Part shown: positions 36,243-44,278 of the stretch, in pieces | Position numbering within the stretch: position 1 is the first letter of the stretch | Layout of the letters: every line of letters starts with the position of its first letter | From: CALDTK01 sp965215115 | GTDB lineage: Bacteria; Bacteroidota; Bacteroidia; Chitinophagales; Saprospiraceae | Assembly: GCA_965215115.1 (NCBI GenBank) | Contig: OZ244050.1 | Span: forward strand, 310,001 to 374,000 | DNA length: 64,000 bases | Reading direction: 5' to 3' | The notes under the pieces: model-generated | Told to the model about the DNA's origin: nothing | Database searches by the model: none | The model's input: the letters and a program-made list of their open reading frames with translations, nothing else | Translations under genes and position numbers: made by a program

Positions 36243-37673
36243 ATGACCATCGAACAGATTTACACCGGCTGCCTCGCCCAGGGCGCTTACTACATCCGCA
36301 GCGGCCGGGAGGCGGCTATTATTGACCCCCTGCGCGAGGTGCAGCCGTACCTCGATCGCGCGTCGCGGGACGGCGTGGAGATCAAGTACATCTTCGAGAC
36401 ACACTTCCACGCGGACTTCGTGAGTGGGCACGTGACCCTCGCGCGGCAGACGGGCGCGCCGATTGTGTACGGGCCGGGAGCGGAGACGAGCTTCGAGACC
36501 CACAGCGCGACCGACGGCGAGGAGTTCAAGCTCGGGGACATCACCATTGTAGCGCTGCACACACCGGGGCATACGCTCGAGAGCACGTGCTATCTGCTGC
36601 GAGACGAGGGCGGCCGCGACCACGCGCTCTTCAGCGGGGACACCCTCTTCCTCGGGGACGTCGGGCGACCGGATTTGGCGCAAGCCGCCAACGGCCTCAC
36701 GACCGAAGGGCTGGCCGGAATGCTCTTTGATTCCCTCCGCAACAAGATCATGCCGCTTGCCGACGAGGTGCTCGTCTACCCGGCCCACGGCGCGGGTTCG
36801 GCCTGCGGGAAAAACATGTCGTCCGAGACCGTCGGCACCATCGGCGGGCAAAAGCTCTCCAACTACGCCTTGCGGCAAAACATGTCCCGCGAGGAGTTCG
36901 TCGCCGAGGTCACCGACGGCCTGCAGGCGCCCCCGGCCTACTTCCCGCTCAACGTCAAGATGAACCGCGAGGGCTACGAGGACATCGACGCCGTGCTCGA
37001 GCGCGGGACACAAGCCTACGCCCCCGCGGACTTCGAGCGCGTCGCCAACGAGACCGGGGCCGTCGTGCTCGACGTGCGCGACCGCGAGGCCTACGCCGCG
37101 GGCCACGTCCCGCGCAGCATCTTCATCGGGGTCGACGGCGGGTTTGCGCCCTGGGTCGGGGCCTTGATTCAGGACGTGCACCAGCCGATCCTGCTCGTCG
37201 CGGAGCCCGGGCGCGAGGAGGAGGTCATCACGCGCCTGGCCCGCGTCGGCTTCGACCAGACCTTGGGCTACTTGGAAGGCGGTTTTGAAGCTTGGCAGGC
37301 GGCCGGACGGGAGGTAGATACCGTGCGTTCGATCGACGCATCCGTCGTGCAGCGCCTCCTCGACGGCGAGGCGAAGGCGTCGCAGCAGGCGCCTTCCGGC
37401 AAAACGAAAGCCCCCTGGATCTTCGACGTCCGTAAGCCGGGCGAGTACGAGGCCGGTCACCTCGCCAACGCTGAATTGGCCACGCTGGCGGACATCAACG
37501 AGCACCTAGGTCGTTTTCGCGAAAGCGGGCCTTTCCTCATGCACTGCCAGAGTGGGTACCGGAGCATGATTGCGGCGAGCATCTTGAAATCGCGGGGGAT
37601 ACACCACTTTCAGGATGTGAGGGGCGGGTGGAAGGCGTTGGTGGAGGCGGAAGGCGCGGGGGCGGCGACCTAA
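36243..37673 (+). CDS. MBL-fold hydrolase with two rhodanese domains
   Basis: 476 residues, cytoplasmic. An N-terminal metallo-beta-lactamase domain of the persulfide dioxygenase (ETHE1-like) type carries THFHADFVSGH near residue 57 and SGDTLF near 133. A first rhodanese domain at about 260-360 (VVLDVRDREAYAAGHVP) lacks the active-site cysteine: the loop reads ILLVAEPG. A second at about 370-470 has an intact HCQSGYRS loop. Probable role is sulfane-sulfur oxidation or transfer. Four mini-hairpin copies with four different stem/loop combinations lie inside. The CDF gene starts 42 bp downstream, so the two may be co-transcribed. Confidence 0.93.
   Translation: MTIEQIYTGCLAQGAYYIRSGREAAIIDPLREVQPYLDRASRDGVEIKYIFETHFHADFVSGHVTLARQTGAPIVYGPGAETSFETHSATDGEEFKLGDITIVALHTPGHTLESTCYLLRDEGGRDHALFSGDTLFLGDVGRPDLAQAANGLTTEGLAGMLFDSLRNKIMPLADEVLVYPAHGAGSACGKNMSSETVGTIGGQKLSNYALRQNMSREEFVAEVTDGLQAPPAYFPLNVKMNREGYEDIDAVLERGTQAYAPADFERVANETGAVVLDVRDREAYAAGHVPRSIFIGVDGGFAPWVGALIQDVHQPILLVAEPGREEEVITRLARVGFDQTLGYLEGGFEAWQAAGREVDTVRSIDASVVQRLLDGEAKASQQAPSGKTKAPWIFDVRKPGEYEAGHLANAELATLADINEHLGRFRESGPFLMHCQSGYRSMIAASILKSRGIHHFQDVRGGWKALVEAEGAGAAT
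36673..36686 (+). repeat. GNAA mini-hairpin motif copy
   Basis: ATTT-GGC-GCAA-GCC: loop GCAA, with one T of the run replaced. Confidence 0.75.
36867..36880 (-). repeat. GNAA mini-hairpin motif copy
   Basis: TTTT-GCC-GCAA-GGC on the minus strand: swapped stem and GCAA loop together. Confidence 0.85.
37391..37404 (-). repeat. GNAA mini-hairpin motif copy
   Basis: TTTT-GCC-GGAA-GGC, in the linker between the rhodanese domains. Confidence 0.85.
37514..37527 (+). repeat. GNAA mini-hairpin motif copy with CGC/GCG stem
   Basis: TTTT-CGC-GAAA-GCG: outer and middle pairs changed with pairing kept. Confidence 0.75.
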
Positions 37674-37714
37674 GAGCCCCCAACACGCCCCCCCGCCCTA
37701 GCGTTGCTCCCCAC

Positions 37715-38611
37715 ATGGCGCACGATCACGCCCACCACCACCACGGCGGCAGCAACATCGGCACGGCCTTCTTCCTCAACCTCGCCTTCACCGTCGTCGA
37801 GATCATCGGCGGACTCTACACCGGGTCCATCGCCGTGCTCTCGGATGCCCTCCACGACCTCGGGGACTCCCTCTCGCTCGGGCTCTCGTGGTACTTCCAG
37901 CGCCTCGCCGAGCGTGGCCAGCGCAACGCCGCGTTCACCTTCGGGTACAAGCGCTTCAACACCCTCGGCGCCGTGGTCACGGGCCTGGTGCTTGTCGGTG
38001 GCTCTGTCTACGTCCTCACCGAGGCCATCCCCGCGCTCTGGAACCCGACCCAGCCCGACGCCCGGGGCATGGTCTACCTCGCGATCCTCGGGGTGCTCGT
38101 CAACGGGGCGGCGGTATTCAAGCTGCGCGGCGGCGGCGACTCCCTCAACGAGCAGGTGCTTACTTGGCACTTGCTCGAGGACGTCCTCGGCTGGGTCGCG
38201 GTACTGATCGGCGCCATCGTCATGCTCTACGTCGACGCCCCGTGGATCGACCCGGCCCTGAGCATCGCGATCACGGTCTTCATCCTTTTCGGCGTCGTGC
38301 GGCGGCTCTGGAAGGCGGCGCGGGTGTTCCTCATGGCCTCTCCCGAGGGCATCGATTATGAGGGCATCCGCGGTGCGGCCCTCGCGGTAGACGGGGTCAC
38401 CGACGTGCACCACCTGCACCTGTGGACCCTCGACGGCAGCTACCACCTAGCCTCTTTGCACGCCGTGGTAGACGACCGCCTCCAGGTCGCCGATTTGTAC
38501 GCCTTAAAGGCAAAACTTCGTGCGGCACTACACGAGCTCGACGTGGAGCATTTGACGGTGGAGTTTGAAACGGTAAACGAGGCGCGGGCGTGCGGGGAGG
38601 GGGATCTGTGA
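37715..38611 (+). CDS. Cation diffusion facilitator (CzcD/ZitB-like)
   Basis: 298 residues. ATG at 37715 starts a His-rich cytoplasmic tail (MAHDHAHHHHGG) typical of Zn/Cd/Co CDF exporters. Six membrane helices follow, with VLSDALHDLGDSLSLG in helix II and WHLLEDVLGW in helix V carrying the metal-site H/D residues. The cytoplasmic C-terminal domain contains VHHLHLWTLDG. It probably exports Zn2+ or a similar divalent cation from the cytoplasm. Confidence 0.95.
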   Translation: MAHDHAHHHHGGSNIGTAFFLNLAFTVVEIIGGLYTGSIAVLSDALHDLGDSLSLGLSWYFQRLAERGQRNAAFTFGYKRFNTLGAVVTGLVLVGGSVYVLTEAIPALWNPTQPDARGMVYLAILGVLVNGAAVFKLRGGGDSLNEQVLTWHLLEDVLGWVAVLIGAIVMLYVDAPWIDPALSIAITVFILFGVVRRLWKAARVFLMASPEGIDYEGIRGAALAVDGVTDVHHLHLWTLDGSYHLASLHAVVDDRLQVADLYALKAKLRAALHELDVEHLTVEFETVNEARACGEGDL

Positions 38612-38613
38612 GG

Positions 38614-38627
38614 TGCTTTCGCCAAAA
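38614..38627 (-). repeat. GNAA mini-hairpin motif copy
   Basis: TTTT-GGC-GAAA-GCA on the minus strand, 2 nt after the CDF stop codon. Confidence 0.8.
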
Positions 38628-38656
38628 CATGATGAATGCGCATCGGAGTAGCCACG

Positions 38657-38706
38657 CCCCCCCGACCCCAGCGGGGTCGAACCACGAGTTGCCCGGGGTC
38701 GAACAC
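38657..38706 (-). repeat. Single copy of the 48-kb tandem-repeat core
   Basis: On the minus strand it reads GTTCGACCCCGGG, six variable bases, then CGTGGTTCGACCCC and GCTGGGGTC. It matches the core of the units at 47983-48622 with two or three changes. GACCCC and GGGGTC form a 6-bp stem with loop GCT/AGC. Confidence 0.9.
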
Positions 38707-38843
38707 TCACCGACCAACCCAATCCCAAACCCTCCGAGCGCCAGCCGGACTGCGCTAACCTACCGCCCGCTTACGACCCCGGGACAGTAGAAAAGCCACC
38801 CCCCCCCACCTAAGATCCCAGGAAGCCAAACAAGCGCCCCCCC

Positions 38844-40076
38844 TCACACCCCATACTCCAAGTCCGCCCACATCGGTCGCCGGTGCGGAAACTGCTCCTC
38901 CCACAACCCCCGCACCATCATCACCAACTCGTGGCGCAACTGCTCCACATTCTCCCCCGTGCTCGCACTAATCATCACGTTAGGCGCGTCGTAACGCGTC
39001 CGTAGTCGCTGCTGTAAATCCACCTCGATCTCCTTACGCGTCGCCTTGTCGAGATAATCATCGAAGTGGCGCATGCGGAACAGGTCCAACTTATTAAACA
39101 CCATCAGCGTCGGCTTGTCGGCCGCGCCGAGGTCGGCCATGATCTGCTTGACGTTGTCGACGTGCTCCTCGTACTGCGGGTGCGCCAGGTCGACGACGTG
39201 CACGAGCAAATCGGCCTCCCGCACCTCATCTAACGTGCTCTTGAAGCTCTCCACCAGGTGCGTCGGGAGCTTGCGGATGAAGCCGACCGTGTCACTGAGC
39301 AGGAAAGGCGTATGCTCCAACACCACCTTGCGCACCGTCGTGTCGAGGGTCGCGAAGAGCTTGTTCTCCGCAAACACGTCCGACTTCGACAGCAGATTCA
39401 TCAGCGTCGACTTACCGACGTTGGTGTAGCCCACCAGCGACACCCGGATCACGTCGCCGCGGTTCTTGCGGCGGGTCTCGTTCTGCTGGTCGATCTTCCC
39501 GAGCTTCTCCTTGAGCTTGCCGATCACCTCGCGCACGATCCGGCGGTCGGTCTCGATCTCCTTCTCACCCGGTCCGCGCATGCCGATACCGCCGCGCTGG
39601 CGCTCGAGGTGCGTCCACAGGCCCCGCAGGCGCGGCAGCAGGTACTGCATCTGCGCCAGTTCCACCTGCGTTCGGGCCTGCGCGGTCTGCGCGCGGCTCG
39701 CGAAAATGTCGAGGATGAGGCTCGTCCGGTCCACGATCTTGACCTTGAGCTCCTCCTCGATGATGTTGGTCTGCTTGCCGCTCAGGTCGTCGTCGAAGAT
39801 CACGAGGTTGATCTCCTCGTGTTTCTCGAGGTAGGCCGCGATCTCCTCGAGCTTGCCCTTGCCGACGAAGGTCCGCTTGTCCGGGTGCGCCAACTTCTGC
39901 ACGAAGCGCTCGGCCGTTTTGGCGCCAGCCGTCAGCGCCAGGAACTCCAACTCGTCGAGGTGCTCGTCGACCACTTCCTTGCGCAGGTTGCCGTGCACGA
40001 CGCCCACGAGGATAGCGTGCTCCTCGTCCTGCGCGAGGCCCGCCCCTCCTGTACTTACCGTAAAGTCATTGGCCAT
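38844..40076 (-). CDS. hflX: GTPase HflX
   Basis: Ribosome-associated GTPase that splits stalled or stress-inactivated 70S ribosomes. 410 residues from ATG 40076. The N-terminal HflX domain contains FVGKGKLEEI and VIFDDDLSGKQ. A helical linker GPGEKEIETDRR precedes the G domain, which has G1 GYTNVGKST, G3 DTVGF and G4 NKLD. The C-terminus ends VRGLWEEQFP-like. A GCCA-loop variant of the mini-hairpin motif lies at 39917. The cell-envelope operon ends 90 bp upstream, on the same strand. Confidence 0.97.
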   Translation of the reverse strand: MANDFTVSTGGAGLAQDEEHAILVGVVHGNLRKEVVDEHLDELEFLALTAGAKTAERFVQKLAHPDKRTFVGKGKLEEIAAYLEKHEEINLVIFDDDLSGKQTNIIEEELKVKIVDRTSLILDIFASRAQTAQARTQVELAQMQYLLPRLRGLWTHLERQRGGIGMRGPGEKEIETDRRIVREVIGKLKEKLGKIDQQNETRRKNRGDVIRVSLVGYTNVGKSTLMNLLSKSDVFAENKLFATLDTTVRKVVLEHTPFLLSDTVGFIRKLPTHLVESFKSTLDEVREADLLVHVVDLAHPQYEEHVDNVKQIMADLGAADKPTLMVFNKLDLFRMRHFDDYLDKATRKEIEVDLQQRLRTRYDAPNVMISASTGENVEQLRHELVMMVRGLWEEQFPHRRPMWADLEYGV

Positions 40077-40165
40077 AGGGTAAAGGAACGCACGAAAATG
40101 AGATGAGTGGATTGGATGATGAGTTGATGCTGATTGGCGATGCAAATTACCCAGCCCGCTACCGC

Positions 40166-41536
40166 CTACTTGAGCCCCCGCACCCACCCCCGCGGGTCCT
40201 GCGTGGCCTTCTCGCGCCAGACCTCGAAGTGCACCTCCGAAACTTGCGTCTCGGCGTCGACGGCGGCCACGCCGAGGATGTCGCGCGTACCCACGCGCGC
40301 GCCCTGCTTGACGCGCACGTCCGTGAGGTTCGAGTAGACCGTGTAGTAGTCGCCGTGCTGGATGACGATCATCGTGTGGTAGCCGGGCACTTGCTGAAGC
40401 CCGACCACCTCGCCCTCGAAGACGCACTTGACCGCGGCGCCGGGGTCGGTGCGGATGTCGACGCCCTTGTTGTTGATCTCGACGCGCTTTAGCGTCGGGT
40501 GCGCCTGTCGACCGAACGGCTTCGAGACGTAGCCCTTGTCGACGGGCCAGGGGAGCTTCCCGCGGTTGCTCGCGAATTCGCCGGAGAGTTCGGTGTTGTA
40601 GTCGCTCGCGAGGACGGGCTCCGGTGCCGGGGTGGCCGGGCGCGCGCGGGGTGCCGGGGGCGCGGGGGCCGGCGCGCTGCTTACGCTCGGGACATCGGAC
40701 TTCCTGGCGGCGGCGGCGGCTGCGGCGGCGGCTGCCGCGATACGTTTCCGTTCGGCCTCGGCCGCCGCCACGCGCTTGCGTTCGGCCGCGGCGGCGGCGG
40801 CTGCGGCGCGTTCACGTTTGCGGCGCTCCTCGGCGGCGCGGGCCTCGGCGATCACGCTCGCGATGGCGTCGTCGAGGTTCTCCTTGTCGCTGAGTTGCCG
40901 CTCGAGGTCGGACTTGAGCTTGGACTGGCTCCCGTCGAGTTCGCGGATGAGGGTGTTCTTAGACCGGAGTTCGCCCTCGCGCAGTTGCTGTTGCGTGAGT
41001 TCGGTGGTGAGCAACGCGGCGCGCTCGACGCGGAGCTCCTCGAGGCGCGCGATCTTCCGCCCGAGCGAGTTGCGCGTGCTCGCGATGAGTTCGAGTTGGC
41101 GGCGGCGGTTCTCGTCGTAGCGCCGCAGGTACTGCGCGCGCAGAAAGGCCTCGTTGATGCTCGCGGCGCTGAACAGGTAGGCGAGGCGGTTGTTGAGGAG
41201 CCCCTGGCGCAGGGCCGCGCGCGCCATCTTGCCGTACTCCTCGGTGAGGGTCGAGATGTCGGCCTCCATGCTGGCCATCACCTGCTGCGTACGGATCAGG
41301 CTCGAGTCGGCGTGCGTGACCTGCTGGCGGACGACGTTGATGAGCTCCTCGCGCTGCACGATCTGGCGTTGCAGTCCGTAGAGTCGGTCGAGGGCCAGGG
41401 CCCGATCCTTGGCGGAGGTTTCGAGGAGCTTGCTCGTGGTCGCGATCTGGTTGGCGAGTTCCCTGCGGCGGCGCTCGAGCTGTTGCTGGTTTTGCGCGAA
41501 AGCGGCTTGCGCCAAAACCAATAGCACTGCGACCAT
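40166..41536 (-). CDS. EnvC-like murein hydrolase activator (coiled coil plus degenerate LytM)
   Basis: 456 residues. ATG at 41536 gives signal peptide MVAVLLVLAQAAFAQ. Residues about 18-250 are a long coiled coil (LERRRRELANQI and onward), then an Ala/Lys/Arg-rich helix and a Pro-rich linker. The C-terminal LytM domain (about 345-456) has NNKGVDIRT where active enzymes have H-x3-D, and SEVHFEVW where they have H-x-H. The zinc ligands are thus incomplete, as in EnvC, whose partners are amidases. It is the last gene of the envelope operon. Two abutting, inverted mini-hairpin copies lie in the signal-peptide codons. Confidence 0.92.
   Translation of the reverse strand: MVAVLLVLAQAAFAQNQQQLERRRRELANQIATTSKLLETSAKDRALALDRLYGLQRQIVQREELINVVRQQVTHADSSLIRTQQVMASMEADISTLTEEYGKMARAALRQGLLNNRLAYLFSAASINEAFLRAQYLRRYDENRRRQLELIASTRNSLGRKIARLEELRVERAALLTTELTQQQLREGELRSKNTLIRELDGSQSKLKSDLERQLSDKENLDDAIASVIAEARAAEERRKRERAAAAAAAAERKRVAAAEAERKRIAAAAAAAAAAARKSDVPSVSSAPAPAPPAPRARPATPAPEPVLASDYNTELSGEFASNRGKLPWPVDKGYVSKPFGRQAHPTLKRVEINNKGVDIRTDPGAAVKCVFEGEVVGLQQVPGYHTMIVIQHGDYYTVYSNLTDVRVKQGARVGTRDILGVAAVDAETQVSEVHFEVWREKATQDPRGWVRGLK
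41491..41504 (+). repeat. GNAA mini-hairpin motif copy (inverted pair, left)
   Basis: TTTTG-CGC-GAAA-GCG, CGC/GCG stem; its last G, at 41505, overlaps the inverted copy. Confidence 0.7.
41505..41518 (-). repeat. GNAA mini-hairpin motif copy (inverted pair, right)
   Basis: TTTT-GGC-GCAA-GCC on the minus strand, in signal-peptide codons (read as VLAQA). Confidence 0.85.
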
Positions 41537-41664
41537 AACCCACCGCGGGTAAAGCGTGCGCCCCGCTCCACACGAGCATAATGCACAGCAGAAGCGACCC
41601 ACCGCATCCAAGCCCTCACGCCAGCAACGAAGCCAAGTCAAAGCTCCCTCCCCCCAACGCACCC

Positions 41665-41754
41665 GCACCCCACGCACCCCACGCACCCCACGCACCCCAC
41701 GCACCCCACGCACCCCACGCACCCCAGGCACCCCAGGCACCCCAGGCACCCCAG
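41665..41754. repeat. Nonamer tandem repeat (10 units)
   Basis: Six copies of GCACCCCAC followed by four of GCACCCCAG, in the 220-bp gap between the EnvC-like and DUF4292 genes. On the minus strand the unit is CTGGGGTGC, the nonamer that also builds the array at 26988-27374. Confidence 0.95.
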
Positions 41755-41759
41755 GCACC

Positions 41760-42539
41760 CTACAACTCCATCGGCGCGTAGCCGTCCGGGATCGAGATGG
41801 GGAAACGCAGGTCGGCATCGGTGCTGAGGGAGTTGAACTGAATCTCGACGCGGGTCGTGTCGCCGGGGCTGTCGCTGAAGACCAAAGATCGGCCGTAGGG
41901 GAAGACGCGCCCCTGGTCGGCGGCGCGAAAGTCGCTAAAATCCACGCGTCCGTACTTGTCGCCGTCGCGGTACTCCCAAACCGTCGGTACGAAACGCTGC
42001 CCGTCGACGGTGAGGGTGGTGTTGGCGTACTTGCTACTCGTGAGGACGTAGCGCCCGACCTCGCGCCGGACCTCCGCTGAGCGCCAGTCCCCGATGGGCG
42101 CCCCCCCGAAGGCCGCCGTGAGATTGGCCACCGTCGGGTCGATCGGCAGCAGGCGGGCGCCGTCCGGCAGATCGTCGGCCCGGCGCGCCAGGACCTCGCG
42201 CTCGAGGCGGTTGACGACGATGATGCTGTCGGCGGTGACGAGGCCACGTGCGCCCTCGAAACCGAACTTGCGCAGCGTGAACCAGAACGCACTGTCCTGC
42301 CGGAGCCGGACGATGGCGGTGAGTCTGACGTTGCCGACGCTCTTGCCGAACACCTCGGCGTCGCCCTTCATCTCGGCGTAAGGCGGGACGAACAAGGTCT
42401 GTCCGACCCGCTCGAGCAAGGCGACCGAAGTGAGTTTTGGCGGAAGCCCCGACGCCTCCACCCGGCCGCCCTTCTTGCCGCAGGCCGATAAGATCGCCAC
42501 GGCGAGGACGCCCGCGAGGTAGAGGGAGGGACTGCGCAT
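41760..42539 (-). CDS. DUF4292 lipoprotein
   Basis: 259 residues with a lipobox (LAVAILSAC). The body matches the LolA/LolB-like DUF4292 family of Bacteroidota: MKGDAEVFGKS, then VRLRQDSAFWFTLRKFGFEGARGLVTADS and a string of beta strands. It is thought to be an envelope lipoprotein with a lipoprotein-carrier-like fold; its exact role is unknown. It starts 6 bp after the TPR gene, consistent with one transcript. A GGAA-loop mini-hairpin copy lies near its start. Confidence 0.92.
   Translation of the reverse strand: MRSPSLYLAGVLAVAILSACGKKGGRVEASGLPPKLTSVALLERVGQTLFVPPYAEMKGDAEVFGKSVGNVRLTAIVRLRQDSAFWFTLRKFGFEGARGLVTADSIIVVNRLEREVLARRADDLPDGARLLPIDPTVANLTAAFGGAPIGDWRSAEVRREVGRYVLTSSKYANTTLTVDGQRFVPTVWEYRDGDKYGRVDFSDFRAADQGRVFPYGRSLVFSDSPGDTTRVEIQFNSLSTDADLRFPISIPDGYAPMEL
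42435..42448 (+). repeat. GNAA mini-hairpin motif copy
   Basis: Loop GGAA, antisense, just after the lipobox codons of the DUF4292 gene. Confidence 0.85.
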
Positions 42540-42545
42540 AGGAGG

Positions 42546-44276
42546 TCACTTGAGGTACTTGCCCTCGGCCAGTTTCTTGGCCAGCAGGTGGGAGCCGCCC
42601 CCGATGGCGGCGGCGCGCTCCCAGTGGGTTTTGGCGGCAGCCTCGTCGCCGGTGAGGAAGGCCGCGTCCCCCATCACCTCCTGGTAGAGGCCGATGTTGT
42701 GTGCCCCGGCGCGGCGCGCGGCCTCGAGGAAGCTCTGTGCGCTGGGGATCTCGACGGCCTGGAGGGCGGCGAGGGCCTCGACGGCGAGTACGTACGGGTG
42801 GCCCGGCGAGGAGGCGACGGCCAGCTTGAGGGACTCTCGCGCGGGCTGTGGCTGGCCCATCCGCAACAGGATCTCGGCGCGGCGCGCGAGGGCCGGACCG
42901 TGCTTGGGGCGTACCCCGAGGGCGGCGTCGATGGCGGTGAGCGCTTCCGCAAAACGCGCCTCGCGGCCGTACATCTCGGCGGTGGCCTCCGCGAAGTCGT
43001 AGGCGAGCACCCGGTCCGACATCGCGAGCACGGCCCCCTGGCGAAAGGTGTTCTCGGCGGCGGTGAAGTCGTTGAGGCGCGCGAGCCCGCGGCCGTTGTA
43101 GAGGTAGAGCCGCGCCTGGTTCGGGAACAGCGTCAGGGCATCCTCGGACACGTCGAGCAGGCGTTTGGTGGCGCCCGTCTCCGCGAGACTCCGCAGGTAC
43201 TGCTCCCAGACCACGTACACGCCCGGGTCGAGGGTCACCGTCTGCGCGTAGGCCTCGGCGGCCTCGGCGGGTCGGTCGGCGGCGAGGAGCAGGTCCGCGT
43301 ACACGGCGAAGGCCTTCGCCTGGTCGGGGTGGACCTCGGTGAGGCTGAGGGCCAGGGGCAGGACACGGTTCGCGAGCACGGTGTCGCCGCGGTCGACGAC
43401 CTCCTGGACGATCGGGATGAGCTGCAGGATCTTGTTGTCGATCCCGATGCGCCGGTCGGCGAACAGGGGCCGCAGGCGCGTGATGAAGTCCTCCTCGGCC
43501 TTGTTTAGCTTGCCCTGGCCGGCGAGCCCGAGGGCGGCGCGCTCGTCGGTCGGGAAGCGCGCGGCCATCCGCTCCCAGATGGACACCGCGGCGCCCTCCT
43601 TGCCGGTGCGGCGGTAGAACTGTGCCAGTTCCTGGTAGTAGTCCGGGTTGCTCGGGAAGGCGTCCATGAGTTCTTCGAGGGCGCGGATCGCGAGGTCGGC
43701 GTCGTTCATCGCGACGGCCAGCGTGAAGCGCTGCTGCCCGATGAGGGGCGTGAGGCGTCCGCCCTTCACGAGGTAGGCCTGGAGGACCTTGAGGCCCGCG
43801 TCGGGCTTGCCGGCCTGGGCGAGGGACTGGCTTTGGCGCAGGAGGAACTCCTCGCGGCGCAGGTCGGCGGCGAAGAGTTCGCCGTAGACCTCGGCGGCGA
43901 GTTGGTGTCGGTCGGCGGCGCTGAGGGCCTCGGCGAGGGCCTGCGTAACGTAGGTATTCGTGGGGTCGGCGCGGTGGGCCTGCTGGAGGAGCTTGACGGC
44001 CTCGGCGGGGCGGTCGGCCTTCTGCTCGAGGCGTGCGGCGGAGTACGCGGCCGCGGAGTTGGTCGGGTCTTGCAGCAAGAGCGCCCCGTACGCCTCGAGG
44101 GCGGCACGGTCGTCGCCCTTGAGGGCCAAGCCAGCGGCCTCGATGAGTTTGGCCTCGGTCATCACCTGCGCCTCCGTGATCTCGCGTGGCGCCTGCGCCC
44201 GGCACACGGCCCCGAACGGGTCGGCGAGCGCGGTGGCGACCACGAGGGCGCAGGTGATGCTGAGGCGTAAGGTCAT
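42546..44276 (-). CDS. Exported tetratricopeptide-repeat protein
   Basis: 576 residues. ATG at 44276 gives a signal peptide (LSITCALVVATALADPFGAVCRA). About twelve TPR-like helical pairs follow (for example GDDRAALEAYGALLLQDPTNSAAAYSAARLEQ). TPR arrays are protein-binding scaffolds, and in this conserved operon position the protein probably works with the DUF4292 lipoprotein in outer-membrane or wall assembly. The start codon is 2 bp from the stop of the nucleotidyltransferase gene, suggesting translational coupling. Two mini-hairpin variants (GGCA loop at 42629, short stem at 42941) lie inside. Confidence 0.93.
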   Translation of the reverse strand: MTLRLSITCALVVATALADPFGAVCRAQAPREITEAQVMTEAKLIEAAGLALKGDDRAALEAYGALLLQDPTNSAAAYSAARLEQKADRPAEAVKLLQQAHRADPTNTYVTQALAEALSAADRHQLAAEVYGELFAADLRREEFLLRQSQSLAQAGKPDAGLKVLQAYLVKGGRLTPLIGQQRFTLAVAMNDADLAIRALEELMDAFPSNPDYYQELAQFYRRTGKEGAAVSIWERMAARFPTDERAALGLAGQGKLNKAEEDFITRLRPLFADRRIGIDNKILQLIPIVQEVVDRGDTVLANRVLPLALSLTEVHPDQAKAFAVYADLLLAADRPAEAAEAYAQTVTLDPGVYVVWEQYLRSLAETGATKRLLDVSEDALTLFPNQARLYLYNGRGLARLNDFTAAENTFRQGAVLAMSDRVLAYDFAEATAEMYGREARFAEALTAIDAALGVRPKHGPALARRAEILLRMGQPQPARESLKLAVASSPGHPYVLAVEALAALQAVEIPSAQSFLEAARRAGAHNIGLYQEVMGDAAFLTGDEAAAKTHWERAAAIGGGSHLLAKKLAEGKYLK

Positions 44277-44278
44277 TG

